Notes under the pieces: model-generated | What the model saw: the letters and a program-made list of their open reading frames with translations, nothing else | Told to the model about the DNA's origin: nothing | The model's database searches: none | Shown here: piece by piece, positions 32,088-41,135 of the stretch | Layout of the letters: every line of letters begins with the position of its first letter | Position numbering within the stretch: the stretch's first letter is position 1 | Position numbers and translations under genes: made by a program | Assembly (NCBI RefSeq): GCF_001517425.1 | Contig: NZ_FBWL01000170.1 | Span: 186,001-250,000 of the forward strand | Reading direction: 5' to 3' | From: Clostridium sp. C105KSO13 | Lineage (GTDB): Bacteria > Bacillota > Clostridia > Lachnospirales > Lachnospiraceae | Length of the DNA stretch: 64,000 nucleotides

Positions 32088-32137
32088 ACAAATAAAAAGG
32101 ATGAATCCCGATTTATGGATTCATCCTTTTTATTTGT
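32088..32137. terminator. Bidirectional terminator with 21-bp perfect stem
   Basis: The arm at 32088-32108 (ACAAATAAAAAGG then ATGAATCC) pairs without mismatch with 32117-32137 (GGATTCATCC then TTTTTATTTGT) around an 8-base loop. It has T-runs on both strands and separates xdhC from the convergent purine permease. Confidence 0.92.
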
Positions 32138-32144
32138 ATAATGC

Positions 32145-33500
32145 TTATTCTTGTTTCTCAGATGCAGTTTCCGGCACCGGTTCTTTATCCTTCGGAAGGA
32201 TAAGATTCAATAATATAGCAACCAGTGCAGCAATTACAACAGGTGATTTTCCGAATATTGTAGTAAACCAATCCGGAAAAGATGCAATGGAACCGCTTGC
32301 CTGTGTAACGCCCATACCTAATGCAACGGCTAATCCTACGACAGAAGTGTTTCTATAGGTCATCTTTTCTGTGTTAATCAGCTTCATTCCTGTCATGGCA
32401 ATGGATGCAAAGACAGATACGGTTGCTCCGCCGAGAACACAGTATGGAATCGTAGTCAGCAGTGATGAAAACTTCGGAATCAATCCGGCAACCAGCAGTA
32501 TAACAGCTGCCAGGCCAAGGACACAGCGGTTTACAACCTTTGTTGTGGCAACAATACCTACGTTCTGGCTGTAAGTTGCTGTGGGAAGTCCTCCCAGGAG
32601 AGCTCCCAGAATATTGGTAATTCCGCATCCAATGATACCTCCCTGCAGTTCGTTGTCCGTAGGCATGCGGTCAAGACCGCCGCTTGTTGTAGCGGAGAAA
32701 TCTCCGATAGCTTGTACAGAGTTAACGACAAACAGCAGACCGATTGCGATACTGGAGGAAATCTCAAACTTTACTCCGAAATGTAAAGGTGCTGTAATCT
32801 GGAAAACAGATGCCTGGGCAACAGGGGTGAAGTCCACCATACCGAAGAACAACGCAACAACATATCCGCCGATAATACCTATCAGAATAGATGCCAGTTT
32901 CCAGAGTCCCTTTCCAAAATGATTAAGTGCTGTCACAATGACAAGTGTGATAATTGCAACCAGCCAGTTTTTCCATGCACCATAGTCCGGACTTCCTACA
33001 CCTCCTGCCATATAATTAATAGCGGTCGGATACAGAGAAAGACCAATGGTGAATACTACAGTCCCCGCAATCAACGGAGGGAAAAACTTACGGATCTTTT
33101 TAATAAATAAGCCAACAATGATTGCCATGCAGCCGCCTACAATCTGGGCTCCTAATATTGTGGGGATATCGAAGCCCTCGGCGATAGCCTGCATACTTGG
33201 CAGGTAAGCAAAACTGATACCCATGATAACGGGAAGACCGGCACCGATGCCAACTCCTTTGATTCTGATAAATGGAAAAAGCTGAAGCAGTGTAGAAAGT
33301 GCGGATACTACCAGTGCCGCCTGAATCAATTTGACACTGTCGGCTTCAGAGATTCCTGCAGTTGCTGCTACAATAATAGCAGGGGTTACAATACCAATAA
33401 TCGCAGCAACAACGTGCTGAAAAGCAAGAGGAAGGGCCTCCCCCAGGGAAGGGACTCCGCTCATTTGAAATACACTCGCGTGTTTTACATCTTTTTTCAT
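32145..33500 (-). CDS. NCS2 family nucleobase:cation symporter (xanthine/urate permease)
   Basis: 451 residues, about 14 membrane segments. NCS2 signature elements: IVTPAIIVAATAGIS near the start, FGVKFEISSSIAIGLLF, and the conserved GDFSATTSGGLDRMPTDNEL and GGLPTATYSQNVGIV segments; the latter resembles the Q/N-S-x-N-x-G motif of purine permeases. The GDFSATT form is typical of xanthine/urate rather than uracil carriers. It is the last gene of the leftward purine unit and would bring in the substrate. Confidence 0.9.
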   Translation of the reverse strand: MKKDVKHASVFQMSGVPSLGEALPLAFQHVVAAIIGIVTPAIIVAATAGISEADSVKLIQAALVVSALSTLLQLFPFIRIKGVGIGAGLPVIMGISFAYLPSMQAIAEGFDIPTILGAQIVGGCMAIIVGLFIKKIRKFFPPLIAGTVVFTIGLSLYPTAINYMAGGVGSPDYGAWKNWLVAIITLVIVTALNHFGKGLWKLASILIGIIGGYVVALFFGMVDFTPVAQASVFQITAPLHFGVKFEISSSIAIGLLFVVNSVQAIGDFSATTSGGLDRMPTDNELQGGIIGCGITNILGALLGGLPTATYSQNVGIVATTKVVNRCVLGLAAVILLVAGLIPKFSSLLTTIPYCVLGGATVSVFASIAMTGMKLINTEKMTYRNTSVVGLAVALGMGVTQASGSIASFPDWFTTIFGKSPVVIAALVAILLNLILPKDKEPVPETASEKQE

Positions 33501-33512
33501 ATGTGCCTCCGT

Positions 33513-34460
33513 TTAAGCCTGACTAATCCTAGTTCCTGTTTTTCCCAAAATCCCGTCTTTTGCTTTTTCCAGTAAAGTAATCAGGGCCTGACGTCCCGGA
33601 GCGGATTCTGCAAATTCTACTGCAGCCTGCACTTTAGGCAGCATAGAACCCGGAGCAAAATGTCCTTCGGACATATACTGTTTTGCCTCTTCAATGGAGA
33701 TATCTCCCAGCCACTTTTCATTTGGTTTTCCGTAATTGAGTGCAACCTTTTCGACTGCTGTCAAGATAATCAGAAAATCTGCATCCAATTCTTTGGCCAG
33801 CAGACTGCTTGCAAAGTCTTTGTCGATAACAGCACTGGCACCCTTTAAGTGATTTCCCTGGCGTACAACCGGAATTCCGCCGCCGCCGCAGGCGATTACA
33901 AGATCACCGGAGTCTACCATATTGTGGATAGTACCGATCTCTACGATTTCCTGGGGTTTTGGGGAAGATACTACACGGCGGTAACCGCGTCCCGCATCTT
34001 CTTTCATAATATAGTTATATTTTGCAGCCATCTCATCGGCCTGTTCTTTCGTAAGGAACTTGCCAATGGGCTTGGAAGGATTCTTAAATGCAGGGTCATT
34101 TTCATCCACACGCACCTGTGTAATCATAGTAGCAACAGGAACATCTGTGATATTTCTGTTCAGAAGCTCTTCGCGCAGAGCGTTCTGCAGGTCATACCCG
34201 ATGTATGCCTGACTCATTGCAACACAGACGGAGAGCGGTGTGTTTGGCTGCTCCGGTTCTTCGTGAGTCAACGCAATCATTGCATTATTTACCATTCCGA
34301 CCTGAGGACCGTTGCCGTGGGCCACTACAACCTGACAGCCTTCTTCCATCAAATCTACAATAGCGCGGGCAGTAATTTTTACTGCGGTCATCTGCTCCGG
34401 AAGGGTATTGCCCAGGGCGTTTCCGCCCAGAGCAATGACGATTCTTTTTTTCTTTGCCAT
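33513..34460 (-). CDS. arcC: Carbamate kinase
   Basis: 315 residues from ATG 34460, with GGAGG in the end of ridA. Amino-acid-kinase fold marks: IVIALGGNALG, VVVAHGNGPQVGMV, IACGGGGIPVV, AVIDKDFASSLLA and PKVQAAVEFAES. It transfers phosphate from carbamoyl phosphate to ADP, the ATP-yielding end of ureide, arginine or purine breakdown. Placed between ridA and the permease and behind ygeW (a carbamoyltransferase homologue), it would recover energy from the carbamoyl group. Confidence 0.96.
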   Translation of the reverse strand: MAKKKRIVIALGGNALGNTLPEQMTAVKITARAIVDLMEEGCQVVVAHGNGPQVGMVNNAMIALTHEEPEQPNTPLSVCVAMSQAYIGYDLQNALREELLNRNITDVPVATMITQVRVDENDPAFKNPSKPIGKFLTKEQADEMAAKYNYIMKEDAGRGYRRVVSSPKPQEIVEIGTIHNMVDSGDLVIACGGGGIPVVRQGNHLKGASAVIDKDFASSLLAKELDADFLIILTAVEKVALNYGKPNEKWLGDISIEEAKQYMSEGHFAPGSMLPKVQAAVEFAESAPGRQALITLLEKAKDGILGKTGTRISQA

Positions 34461-34461
34461 C

Positions 34462-34845
34462 TTATTTTCCTCCGATATAGGCAATTGCTTCTACTTCGCA
34501 GAGAACTCCCTTTGGCAGTCCTTTTACAGCAACGCAGGAACGGCCCGGTTTTCCGATAAAATATTTTGCATAGATTTCATTAAAAGCAGCAAAATCTCCC
34601 ATATCTGCAAGGAAACAGGTTGTCTTTACAACATCTTTAAAGTCAGCTCCCTGGCTCTCTAAAAGAGCGGCAACATTTTTCATAACCTGCTCTGCCTGTT
34701 CCTCAATCGTTGTGCCGACAACATCACCAGTTTCCGGTGAAAGTGGAATCTGACCTGAAAAGAAAGCAATGTCATTTACAACGATTCCCTGAGAATATGG
34801 TCCGATAGCTGCGGGTGCATTTTTTGTATCAACATATTTCAACAT
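34462..34845 (-). CDS. ridA: RidA family reactive-intermediate deaminase
   Basis: 127 residues. Family features: AIGPYSQGIVVND, FSGQIPLSPETG, the active-site arginine region PGRSCVAVKGLPKG and CEVEAIAY. RidA hydrolyses 2-aminoacrylate and related enamines. This fits its neighbour DpaL, whose reaction on diaminopropionate passes through aminoacrylate. It lies between ygeW and arcC with a ribosome site of AGGAGG type. Confidence 0.95.
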   Translation of the reverse strand: MLKYVDTKNAPAAIGPYSQGIVVNDIAFFSGQIPLSPETGDVVGTTIEEQAEQVMKNVAALLESQGADFKDVVKTTCFLADMGDFAAFNEIYAKYFIGKPGRSCVAVKGLPKGVLCEVEAIAYIGGK

Positions 34846-34900
34846 AGTATTTACCTCCTGAATTTTATATGGTTAACTGTTTTGGTTTTAAATTTTGAGA

Positions 34901-36094
34901 TTACTCGAAAATTCTTGGAGTCTTCTTTTCTTCCAGTTTCTTTAATATTTCAGCAGGATCTGCGAATTTTGCAAGGAAGATCATAGCTGCAATGATGTAT
35001 GGCTTGAAGCTTGCTTCTTTATACAGTGGATCTCTGTAACGGTCGAATACGCTTGCATCAACCTCGCCTGTCTCACAGCTTACGCCTGTGATGTCAGCAG
35101 GCAGGCAGTGCAGGTAAAGTGCCTTTCCGTCCTTTGTTGTGGACATAAGTTCTTCCGTACAAGCCCAGTCTTTGTGTTCTGCGTTCTGAGCAAGCAGTTC
35201 TTTTTCCAGGGCATGGATTCCTTCAGTGTCACCGTTTCCGTAGAGTTCTGTACGTTTTTCCATAGCAGCAAAGGGAGCCCAGCTCTTTGGATATACGATA
35301 TCAGCATCTTTGAAAGCTTCTGCCATGTCGTTTGTCTTTGTAAATGAACCGCCGGATTTCTTAGCATTTTCCGCAGCAACTTTTTCTACATCCTCGAACA
35401 CTTCGTACCCTTCCGGATGAGCCAGTACTACGTCCATTCCGAAACGAGTCATCAGGCCGATAACACCCTGTGGAACTGAAAGAGGTTTTCCGTAAGAAGG
35501 AGAGTAAGCCCATGTCATAGCCAGCTTCTTGCCTTTCAGGTTCTCCACACCGCCAAACTCATGGATGATGTGAAGCATATCAGCCATAGCCTGGGTTGGA
35601 TGGTCAATATCGCACTGTAGATTTACAAGGGTTGGTTTTTGTTCCAGAATACCGTCTTTGTTTCCCTGTGTTACAGAGTCAACAACTTCGTGCATGTAAG
35701 CATTCCCTTTTCCGATGTACATATCATCACGGATACCGATAACATCGGCCATGAAAGAAATCATGTTAGCAGTCTCGCGGACAGTCTCACCGTGAGCCAC
35801 CTGGGATTTTCCTTCATCCAAATCCTGTACCTCAAGTCCTAACAGGTTACATGCGGAAGCGAAAGAGAAACGTGTACGTGTAGAATTGTCACGGAACAGA
35901 GAAATTCCCAGACCACTCTCAAATACCTTTGTAGAAATATTGTTCTCTCTCATAAAACGAAGTGCGTCGGCAACCGTGAAGACAGCTTCCAGTTCGTCAT
36001 CTGTTTTTTCCCATGTCAGGAAAAAGTCACCATTGTACATTTCTTTGAAGTTCAGGGCATTCAATTTGTCGATATAGTCCTGTAATGTTTTCAT
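34901..36094 (-). CDS. ygeW: Knotted carbamoyltransferase YgeW
   Basis: 397 residues from ATG 36094 (AGGAGG upstream; the frame is open to 36178). Transcarbamylase features: FRDNSTRTRFSFASACNLLG near residue 70, a carbamoyl-phosphate site of STRTR type, the HPTQAMADMLHI loop and LHCLPADITGVSCETGEVD. YgeW is a knotted carbamoyltransferase of unknown acceptor, found in anaerobic purine-catabolic clusters next to dpaL and ygeY. The leader shares a hairpin-plus-14-mer element with that of ygfK. Confidence 0.95.
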   Translation of the reverse strand: MKTLQDYIDKLNALNFKEMYNGDFFLTWEKTDDELEAVFTVADALRFMRENNISTKVFESGLGISLFRDNSTRTRFSFASACNLLGLEVQDLDEGKSQVAHGETVRETANMISFMADVIGIRDDMYIGKGNAYMHEVVDSVTQGNKDGILEQKPTLVNLQCDIDHPTQAMADMLHIIHEFGGVENLKGKKLAMTWAYSPSYGKPLSVPQGVIGLMTRFGMDVVLAHPEGYEVFEDVEKVAAENAKKSGGSFTKTNDMAEAFKDADIVYPKSWAPFAAMEKRTELYGNGDTEGIHALEKELLAQNAEHKDWACTEELMSTTKDGKALYLHCLPADITGVSCETGEVDASVFDRYRDPLYKEASFKPYIIAAMIFLAKFADPAEILKKLEEKKTPRIFE

Positions 36095-36145
36095 ACTAAA
36101 AATCCTCCTAATTGTGTTGTTTGAATATTCTGAAAATGAACTGCA

Positions 36146-36168
36146 AAGGGGGCAGGCCCCTTTGCGGG
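36146..36168. terminator. Intercistronic hairpin between ygeY and ygeW
   Basis: GCAAAGGGG (36146-36154) and CCCCTTTGC (36160-36168) form a perfect 9-bp stem with a 5-base loop. It lies in the leader of ygeW on the minus strand and is part of the repeated leader element described in the findings. It may attenuate, terminate or stabilise. Confidence 0.6.
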
Positions 36169-36177
36169 CATTTTGCA

Positions 36178-37488
36178 TTATTTACAATACATTGTGGGCA
36201 GTGCAGCATATACAGCAGCGCATACTACAAGGTCTGCTTTCCATGTCTTTTCATTTGGCGCATGTGCCTGAGCCTCTGCACCGGGTCCGAATCCGATACA
36301 TGGGATTCCATTTCTTCCCATGATGGACACACCGTTTGTTGAGAATGTCCATTTGTCAGTCAGAGGGCGGGCTTTTCTCATGCCTTCAGTTTCTGCATTC
36401 CCGATTCTTGTCTCACCGTAAAGGTTCTTGTAGGCCTCTTCCAGTGATTTTGTTACTTTGTGATCTTCCGGAATGACCCATGTAGGGAAGTAGCACTCAA
36501 TCGGATATGTGAGTCCTGTGTAAGACGGACGGTCGTAGTTGTACATGGAAACTTTTACATCATCTCCATACTTCTTTACACTTGGAAGCGCACGGATTTC
36601 ATCCAGGCAGCTTTCCCATGTCTCGCCTGCTGTCATACGGCGGTCAAGAGAAACAGCACAGGAGTCTGCAACTGCACAGCGGCTTGGTGATGTAAAGAAG
36701 ATTTGGGAAGCAGTAATAGTTCCTCTTCCAAGGAAGTTTGCTTCTTTGTATTCCGGATTGTATTTCTCATCCAGCATTTTTACAAGACCTTTTACTTCTT
36801 TGTCATCTGCTGCATCATTTTCATTCAACGCGCGGACATCCTGAAGAATGTCGGCCATCTTATAGATTGCGTTGTCACCGCGTTCCGGTGCAGATCCGTG
36901 ACAGGAGACACCCTTTACATCGATACGGATTTCCATACGTCCGCGCTGTCCGCGGTAGATTCCGCCGTCTGTAGGCTCTGTGGATACTACAAATTCTGGA
37001 CGTACCTTATCTTCATTGATAATATACTGCCAGCAGAGACCGTCACAGTCTTCTTCCTGAACAGTTCCTGTTACGAGAACTGTGTATTTGTCGCTTAAAA
37101 GTCCAAGATCTTTCATGATTTTGGCACCGTATACTGCGGAAACAATGCCGCCGCACTGATCAGAAACACCACGTCCGCCGATTTCTTCGTCGTTTTCGTA
37201 GCCTTCGTACGGATCAAATGACCAGTTCTCGATGTTGCCGATACCTACCGTATCGATATGAGCGTCAAAACCGATAAGTTTCTCACCTGTTCCCATATAT
37301 CCGAGAACATTTCCCTGAGGATCTATTTCTACCTTATCAAATCCAACTTTTCTCATCTCTTCTGCGATGCGGTCGATGTGAGCCTTTTCATCACAGCTCT
37401 CGCCTGGGTTCTTCACAATATCCCTGAGGAATTTTGTCATATCTGCCTGGTAACCCTGGGCAGCTTCTTTGATTTTGTTAAAATCCAT
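36178..37488 (-). CDS. ygeY: YgeY family selenium-metabolism-linked hydrolase (M20 type)
   Basis: 436 residues. Metal-site elements of M20 peptidases/deacylases: [65 protein letters not shown] and [17 protein letters not shown]. The TIGR-type YgeY family is tied to genomes with selenium-dependent molybdenum hydroxylases. It probably opens or deacylates an intermediate of purine breakdown. Start with GAGAAATT-type weak site; sits between dpaL and ygeW. Confidence 0.94.
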   Translation of the reverse strand: MDFNKIKEAAQGYQADMTKFLRDIVKNPGESCDEKAHIDRIAEEMRKVGFDKVEIDPQGNVLGYMGTGEKLIGFDAHIDTVGIGNIENWSFDPYEGYENDEEIGGRGVSDQCGGIVSAVYGAKIMKDLGLLSDKYTVLVTGTVQEEDCDGLCWQYIINEDKVRPEFVVSTEPTDGGIYRGQRGRMEIRIDVKGVSCHGSAPERGDNAIYKMADILQDVRALNENDAADDKEVKGLVKMLDEKYNPEYKEANFLGRGTITASQIFFTSPSRCAVADSCAVSLDRRMTAGETWESCLDEIRALPSVKKYGDDVKVSMYNYDRPSYTGLTYPIECYFPTWVIPEDHKVTKSLEEAYKNLYGETRIGNAETEGMRKARPLTDKWTFSTNGVSIMGRNGIPCIGFGPGAEAQAHAPNEKTWKADLVVCAAVYAALPTMYCK

Positions 37489-37575
37489 AATAAATTTCTC
37501 CTTTTAGAAACTAGATTTACAAGTATTCTTCTACCTTATATATAGACAGGTAAAAGTGGCCTTTATCTCGATTGC

Positions 37576-38781
37576 CTAAAGGGTGTTTCCGCCCCAGACA
37601 ATAGATTCGTATCTTTCCGGGTCTGTGTCACCCTCAGTAGAGAAAAGCAATACTCTGGAATTTTCGTCCAGTCCCAGATGCTCTCTTAAATCTTTGTACT
37701 CGTCCATGCACATAATGCAGGAGAGTGCGCCAAATGGTGCTGCACCTGATTCTCCTGAAGTAACAGGTGAGTCTCCTTTTACAGGAGCGGCCAGCATACG
37801 CATTCCTCTTGCAGCTACCCAGTCTGGTGCAGCAACAAATGTATCTACATGGTTCTTTAAGATATCCCATGAAATAGTATTTGGTTCGCCGCATGCAAGG
37901 CCTGCCATAATGGTAACCATGTCCCCGTCTACAATCTGAAGTTCTCCGGTGCCTAAAGAGGCGCCTTTGTAAAGACATGCAGCAGCTTCTGCTTCCACAA
38001 CAATCACTTTCGGCGGATTATCAGGGTAGCGGTTTGCAAAGTAACCCTGTACTGCACCGGCAAGAGAACCTACACCTGCCTGGATAAATACGTGAGTCGG
38101 TCTCTCACTGCCAAGGCCTTCCAACTGTTCGTTGGCTTCGCTGGCCATTGTTCCGTAACCTTGCATAATCCATGCCGGGATCTCTTCATATCCGTCCCAT
38201 GCAGTATCCTGTACCATGATTCCATGTTCTGTCTTATTAGCCAGTTCATTGGCCATACGTACGCATTCGTCATAGTTGTATTCTTCGATTGTTGCCTGGG
38301 CACCTTCTGCAAGAATATTGTTCAGACGGGTGGGGGTTGTTCCCTTTGGCATCAGCACTACACATTTCTGTCCTAATTTGTTGGCAGCCCATGCAACACC
38401 ACGTCCGTGGTTTCCGTCTGTAGCTGTGAAGAAAGTTGCCTGTCCGAAAGTCTTTCTTAATTCATCAGAAGTCAGCACGTTGTAAGGAAGCTCAGAGACA
38501 TCCTTTCCTACCTGCTGTGCGATGTAACGGGCCATTGCGAAAGAACCTCCCAGTACCTTAAAAGCGTTCAGACCGAATCTGTAAGACTCATCTTTTACAT
38601 ATACTTCTTTTAATCCAAGTCTGCCGGCCATTTTCTCAAGCTTAACAAGAGGAGTAATGCTGTACTGAGGAAAACTCTCGTGGAAAGCTCTTGCTTTTTT
38701 TACCTCATCAAGAGCCATAACCTTAAGCTGTGCATCCTCTGTTTTGGGCATATGATTTACTGCCCATTTGATTGTTTCCAT
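37576..38781 (-). CDS. dpaL: Diaminopropionate ammonia-lyase (YgeX)
   Basis: 401 residues. The PLP lysine is in LNAFKVLGGSFAMARY; TDGNHGRGVAWAANKLGQKC and the glycine loop FIQAGVGSLAGAVQGYF follow. The C-terminal SGESGAAPFGALSC matches the family. The enzyme converts 2,3-diaminopropionate to pyruvate and ammonia. In the anaerobic urate pathway it acts on the diamino acid left after ring opening. It follows the DauR-like regulator by 25 bases and uses AGGAGG as ribosome site. Confidence 0.96.
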   Translation of the reverse strand: METIKWAVNHMPKTEDAQLKVMALDEVKKARAFHESFPQYSITPLVKLEKMAGRLGLKEVYVKDESYRFGLNAFKVLGGSFAMARYIAQQVGKDVSELPYNVLTSDELRKTFGQATFFTATDGNHGRGVAWAANKLGQKCVVLMPKGTTPTRLNNILAEGAQATIEEYNYDECVRMANELANKTEHGIMVQDTAWDGYEEIPAWIMQGYGTMASEANEQLEGLGSERPTHVFIQAGVGSLAGAVQGYFANRYPDNPPKVIVVEAEAAACLYKGASLGTGELQIVDGDMVTIMAGLACGEPNTISWDILKNHVDTFVAAPDWVAARGMRMLAAPVKGDSPVTSGESGAAPFGALSCIMCMDEYKDLREHLGLDENSRVLLFSTEGDTDPERYESIVWGGNTL

Positions 38782-38806
38782 GTGTTAAAAACCTCCTTTT
38801 TATGTA

Positions 38807-39472
38807 TTACCTGCCTGCGTCCATGTAACTGTAAAGTGTAAATTTAGAAATACCTAAAAGTGAAGCAACTTTGTCTCCGGACTTGGTAATCAGGAAAGCC
38901 CCAGCGTCATTTAAATAATGCACGACGGCTACTTTGTCATTCTTATTCATCAGGGCAACAGGCTTGCCGACCAGGGCCAGAGCCTGTTCAATCAACATGT
39001 CTAGTAGTTCGTTCACGTTGTGGGTGATTTTCTGGGGCTGCCGGTTTCCGGATTCGGAATCTTTGTCCGATTCTGTGTCGGTTAATGCCCCCATGGCTGT
39101 CTGGGCAGCGAGCAGTGCCGTAATGTCGTAGTTTAGGGAAAAAATGTAGGCGATATGATCGTCATCCTCCCGGATGTACATTGTACTGGACTTTAGAATA
39201 CGTCCATCCTCTGTCTTGGTGAGATAGGAAAGGCGATCCTGAATCTTCGAGGGCTTCCGGTTTAATGTCTCCAGAACTACACTGGAAGGCCCATCGCCCA
39301 GCTTTCTGTTGGAGATGTATCCGTTCTCAATATAGACAACAGAATGCTCCAGTTCTTTTCTTGTTAAATCATGAATGACAATCTCACATGAGCTTCCGAA
39401 TTGTACGGCAAGTCCGTGGGCAAGTTGTTTTAATAAGTCTAGTCTGCGGCCCAAAATGTTCGCCTCCTTCAT
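38807..39472 (-). CDS. YheO/DauR-type PAS and HTH transcriptional regulator
   Basis: 221 residues from ATG 39472 (GGAG eight bases upstream; the frame is open to 39520). An N-terminal YheO-like PAS domain (AVQFGSSCEIVIHDLTRKEL, YIENGYISNRKLGDGPSS) and a C-terminal HTH (LNDAGAFLITKSGDKVASLL followed by GISKFTLYSYM) match COG2964 regulators such as DauR. The leftward catabolic genes follow directly and the ssnA-xdh unit diverges. It is the likely local regulator of both, sensing an amino-acid or purine intermediate. Confidence 0.88.
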   Translation of the reverse strand: MKEANILGRRLDLLKQLAHGLAVQFGSSCEIVIHDLTRKELEHSVVYIENGYISNRKLGDGPSSVVLETLNRKPSKIQDRLSYLTKTEDGRILKSSTMYIREDDDHIAYIFSLNYDITALLAAQTAMGALTDTESDKDSESGNRQPQKITHNVNELLDMLIEQALALVGKPVALMNKNDKVAVVHYLNDAGAFLITKSGDKVASLLGISKFTLYSYMDAGR

Positions 39473-39620
39473 ATGTGGACTCCAGGATATTTCCTGAAAA
39501 CTTTTTGCTTCTAAAGGCATGATAGCATTAAAAAAAAATTAAATCAATACTTTTTCTAAAAAATTTTTAGGTAGCCTAATTTTTTTTAAGAAAATATATT
39601 GCAATCCCGCTATATTAATG

Positions 39621-39645
39621 TTATTGTATATGTAGAATACAATAA
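39621..39645. promoter_or_regulatory. 9-bp inverted repeat, candidate operator
   Basis: TTATTGTAT (39621-39629) and ATACAATAA (39637-39645) are exact complements separated by seven bases. It lies between the DauR-like gene and ssnA, where a regulator should bind. Confidence 0.55.
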
Positions 39646-39728
39646 AAGAGTCGTTCAAAGAGTCTAAAAATGCGCAGCACATACGCGGGTATCTAGTTGG
39701 ACAACCTAAAGAAAAGGAGGAAGAAAGT

Positions 39729-41060
39729 ATGCTGATTTTAGGTAATGGCAGAGTAATTACAAGAGATGTCAAAAATCCGTATCTGGAAAACGGCGCAGTA
39801 GCTATTGATGGGGCAACGATTAAGAAGGTGGGGGACCTGAATGATATCCGGGCAGCTTTTCCTGATGCAGAATTTATGGATGTAAAGGGAAAGCTGATTA
39901 TGCCGGCATTTATTAACACCCATGAGCATATTTACAGCGCTTTTGCCAGGGGACTTTCCATTAAAGGATACTCCCCAGATGGCTTTTTAGAAATCCTGGA
40001 TGGGCAGTGGTGGACAATCGACAGGAACCTTACATTGGAGGACACATATTTAAGTGCCATGGCAACCTACATCGACTGCATTAAAAACGGTGTGACAACT
40101 GTTTTTGATCACCATGCAAGCTTCGGTTCCATCCGCGATTCTCTGTTCCACATTGAAAAAGCAGCAAAAGAAGCGGGAGTCCGTTCCTGCCTGTGCTATG
40201 AAGTTTCTGACCGGGACGGCAGGGAAAAAGCAAGAGATTCCGTTATGGAGAATGCACAGTTCATTAAGCATGCGTTAAAAGACGACACAGGAATGATCGC
40301 CGGCATGATGGGAATGCATGCCCAGTTCACAATCTCTGACGAGACGATGGAACTGGCAGCTGCAAATAAACCAGATGGAGTTGGATACCATATCCATGTT
40401 GCGGAAGGAATTGAAGACTTACATCATTGCCTGAAGCATTACGGAAAGAGAATCATTGACAGACTGTATGACTGGAATATATTAGGTGAGAAGACTTTGC
40501 TGGGACATTGTATCTATGTCAATCAACATGAGATGGACTTGATAAAAGACACAAACAGTATGGTCGTGCACAACCCTGAATCCAACATGGGCAATGCCTG
40601 CGGATGCCCTCCGACAATGGAGATCGTACACAAAGGAATCGTTACCGGCCTGGGCACGGACGGATATACTCACGACATGCTGGAGTCCTGGAAAGTTGCA
40701 AATCTCCTTCACAAACATCATTTATGTGATGCAGGGGCCGCATGGTCAGAAGTTCCCCAGATGCTTTTTGAAGGAAATCCGCAGATCGCAAACCGCTATT
40801 TTAAGCAAAAACTTGGAGTTTTGGAAGAAGGCGCCGCAGCAGATGTTATCGTAATGAACTACGATCCCCTGACTCCCTTTGGAGCAGACAACTGCAACGG
40901 GCACATCCTGTTTGGCATGAACGGAAGAGATGTAGTAACAACAGTGGCCAATGGAAAGGTTCTCATGAAAGACCGTGAATTGCAGCACATTGATGAAGCA
41001 AAAGTAATGGCAGACTGCAGACAGGCAGCGGGCGCCCTGGCGAAAAGAATCAATGGATAA
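39729..41060 (+). CDS. ssnA: SsnA-type putative aminohydrolase
   Basis: 443 residues. Amidohydrolase metal motifs: FINTHEHIYSAFARGLS, YHIHVAEGIED, LLGHCIYVNQHEM and GLGTDGYTHDM. The HEH form in place of HxH with the IKGYSPDGFLEILDGQW segment is typical of SsnA. It is a conserved member of purine-degradation clusters with ygfK, and probably deaminates or opens a purine-derived ring; the exact substrate is unproven. AAGGAGGAAG precedes the ATG. Confidence 0.93.
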   Translation: MLILGNGRVITRDVKNPYLENGAVAIDGATIKKVGDLNDIRAAFPDAEFMDVKGKLIMPAFINTHEHIYSAFARGLSIKGYSPDGFLEILDGQWWTIDRNLTLEDTYLSAMATYIDCIKNGVTTVFDHHASFGSIRDSLFHIEKAAKEAGVRSCLCYEVSDRDGREKARDSVMENAQFIKHALKDDTGMIAGMMGMHAQFTISDETMELAAANKPDGVGYHIHVAEGIEDLHHCLKHYGKRIIDRLYDWNILGEKTLLGHCIYVNQHEMDLIKDTNSMVVHNPESNMGNACGCPPTMEIVHKGIVTGLGTDGYTHDMLESWKVANLLHKHHLCDAGAAWSEVPQMLFEGNPQIANRYFKQKLGVLEEGAAADVIVMNYDPLTPFGADNCNGHILFGMNGRDVVTTVANGKVLMKDRELQHIDEAKVMADCRQAAGALAKRING

Positions 41061-41071
41061 AAGGGGGCGAT

Positions 41072-41114
41072 AAAAGGGGTCAGACCCTTTTGCGGTCCAC
41101 TTTCAGAATATTCA
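41072..41114 (+). promoter_or_regulatory. Hairpin plus conserved 14-mer in the ygfK leader
   Basis: AAAAGGG (41072-41078), loop GTCAGA, CCCTTTT (41085-41091) and, ten bases further, TTTCAGAATATTCA (41101-41114). The same arrangement with the same 14-mer is found before ygeW on the other strand. Confidence 0.65.
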
Positions 41115-41135
41115 GATAATATAGGAGGATACACA

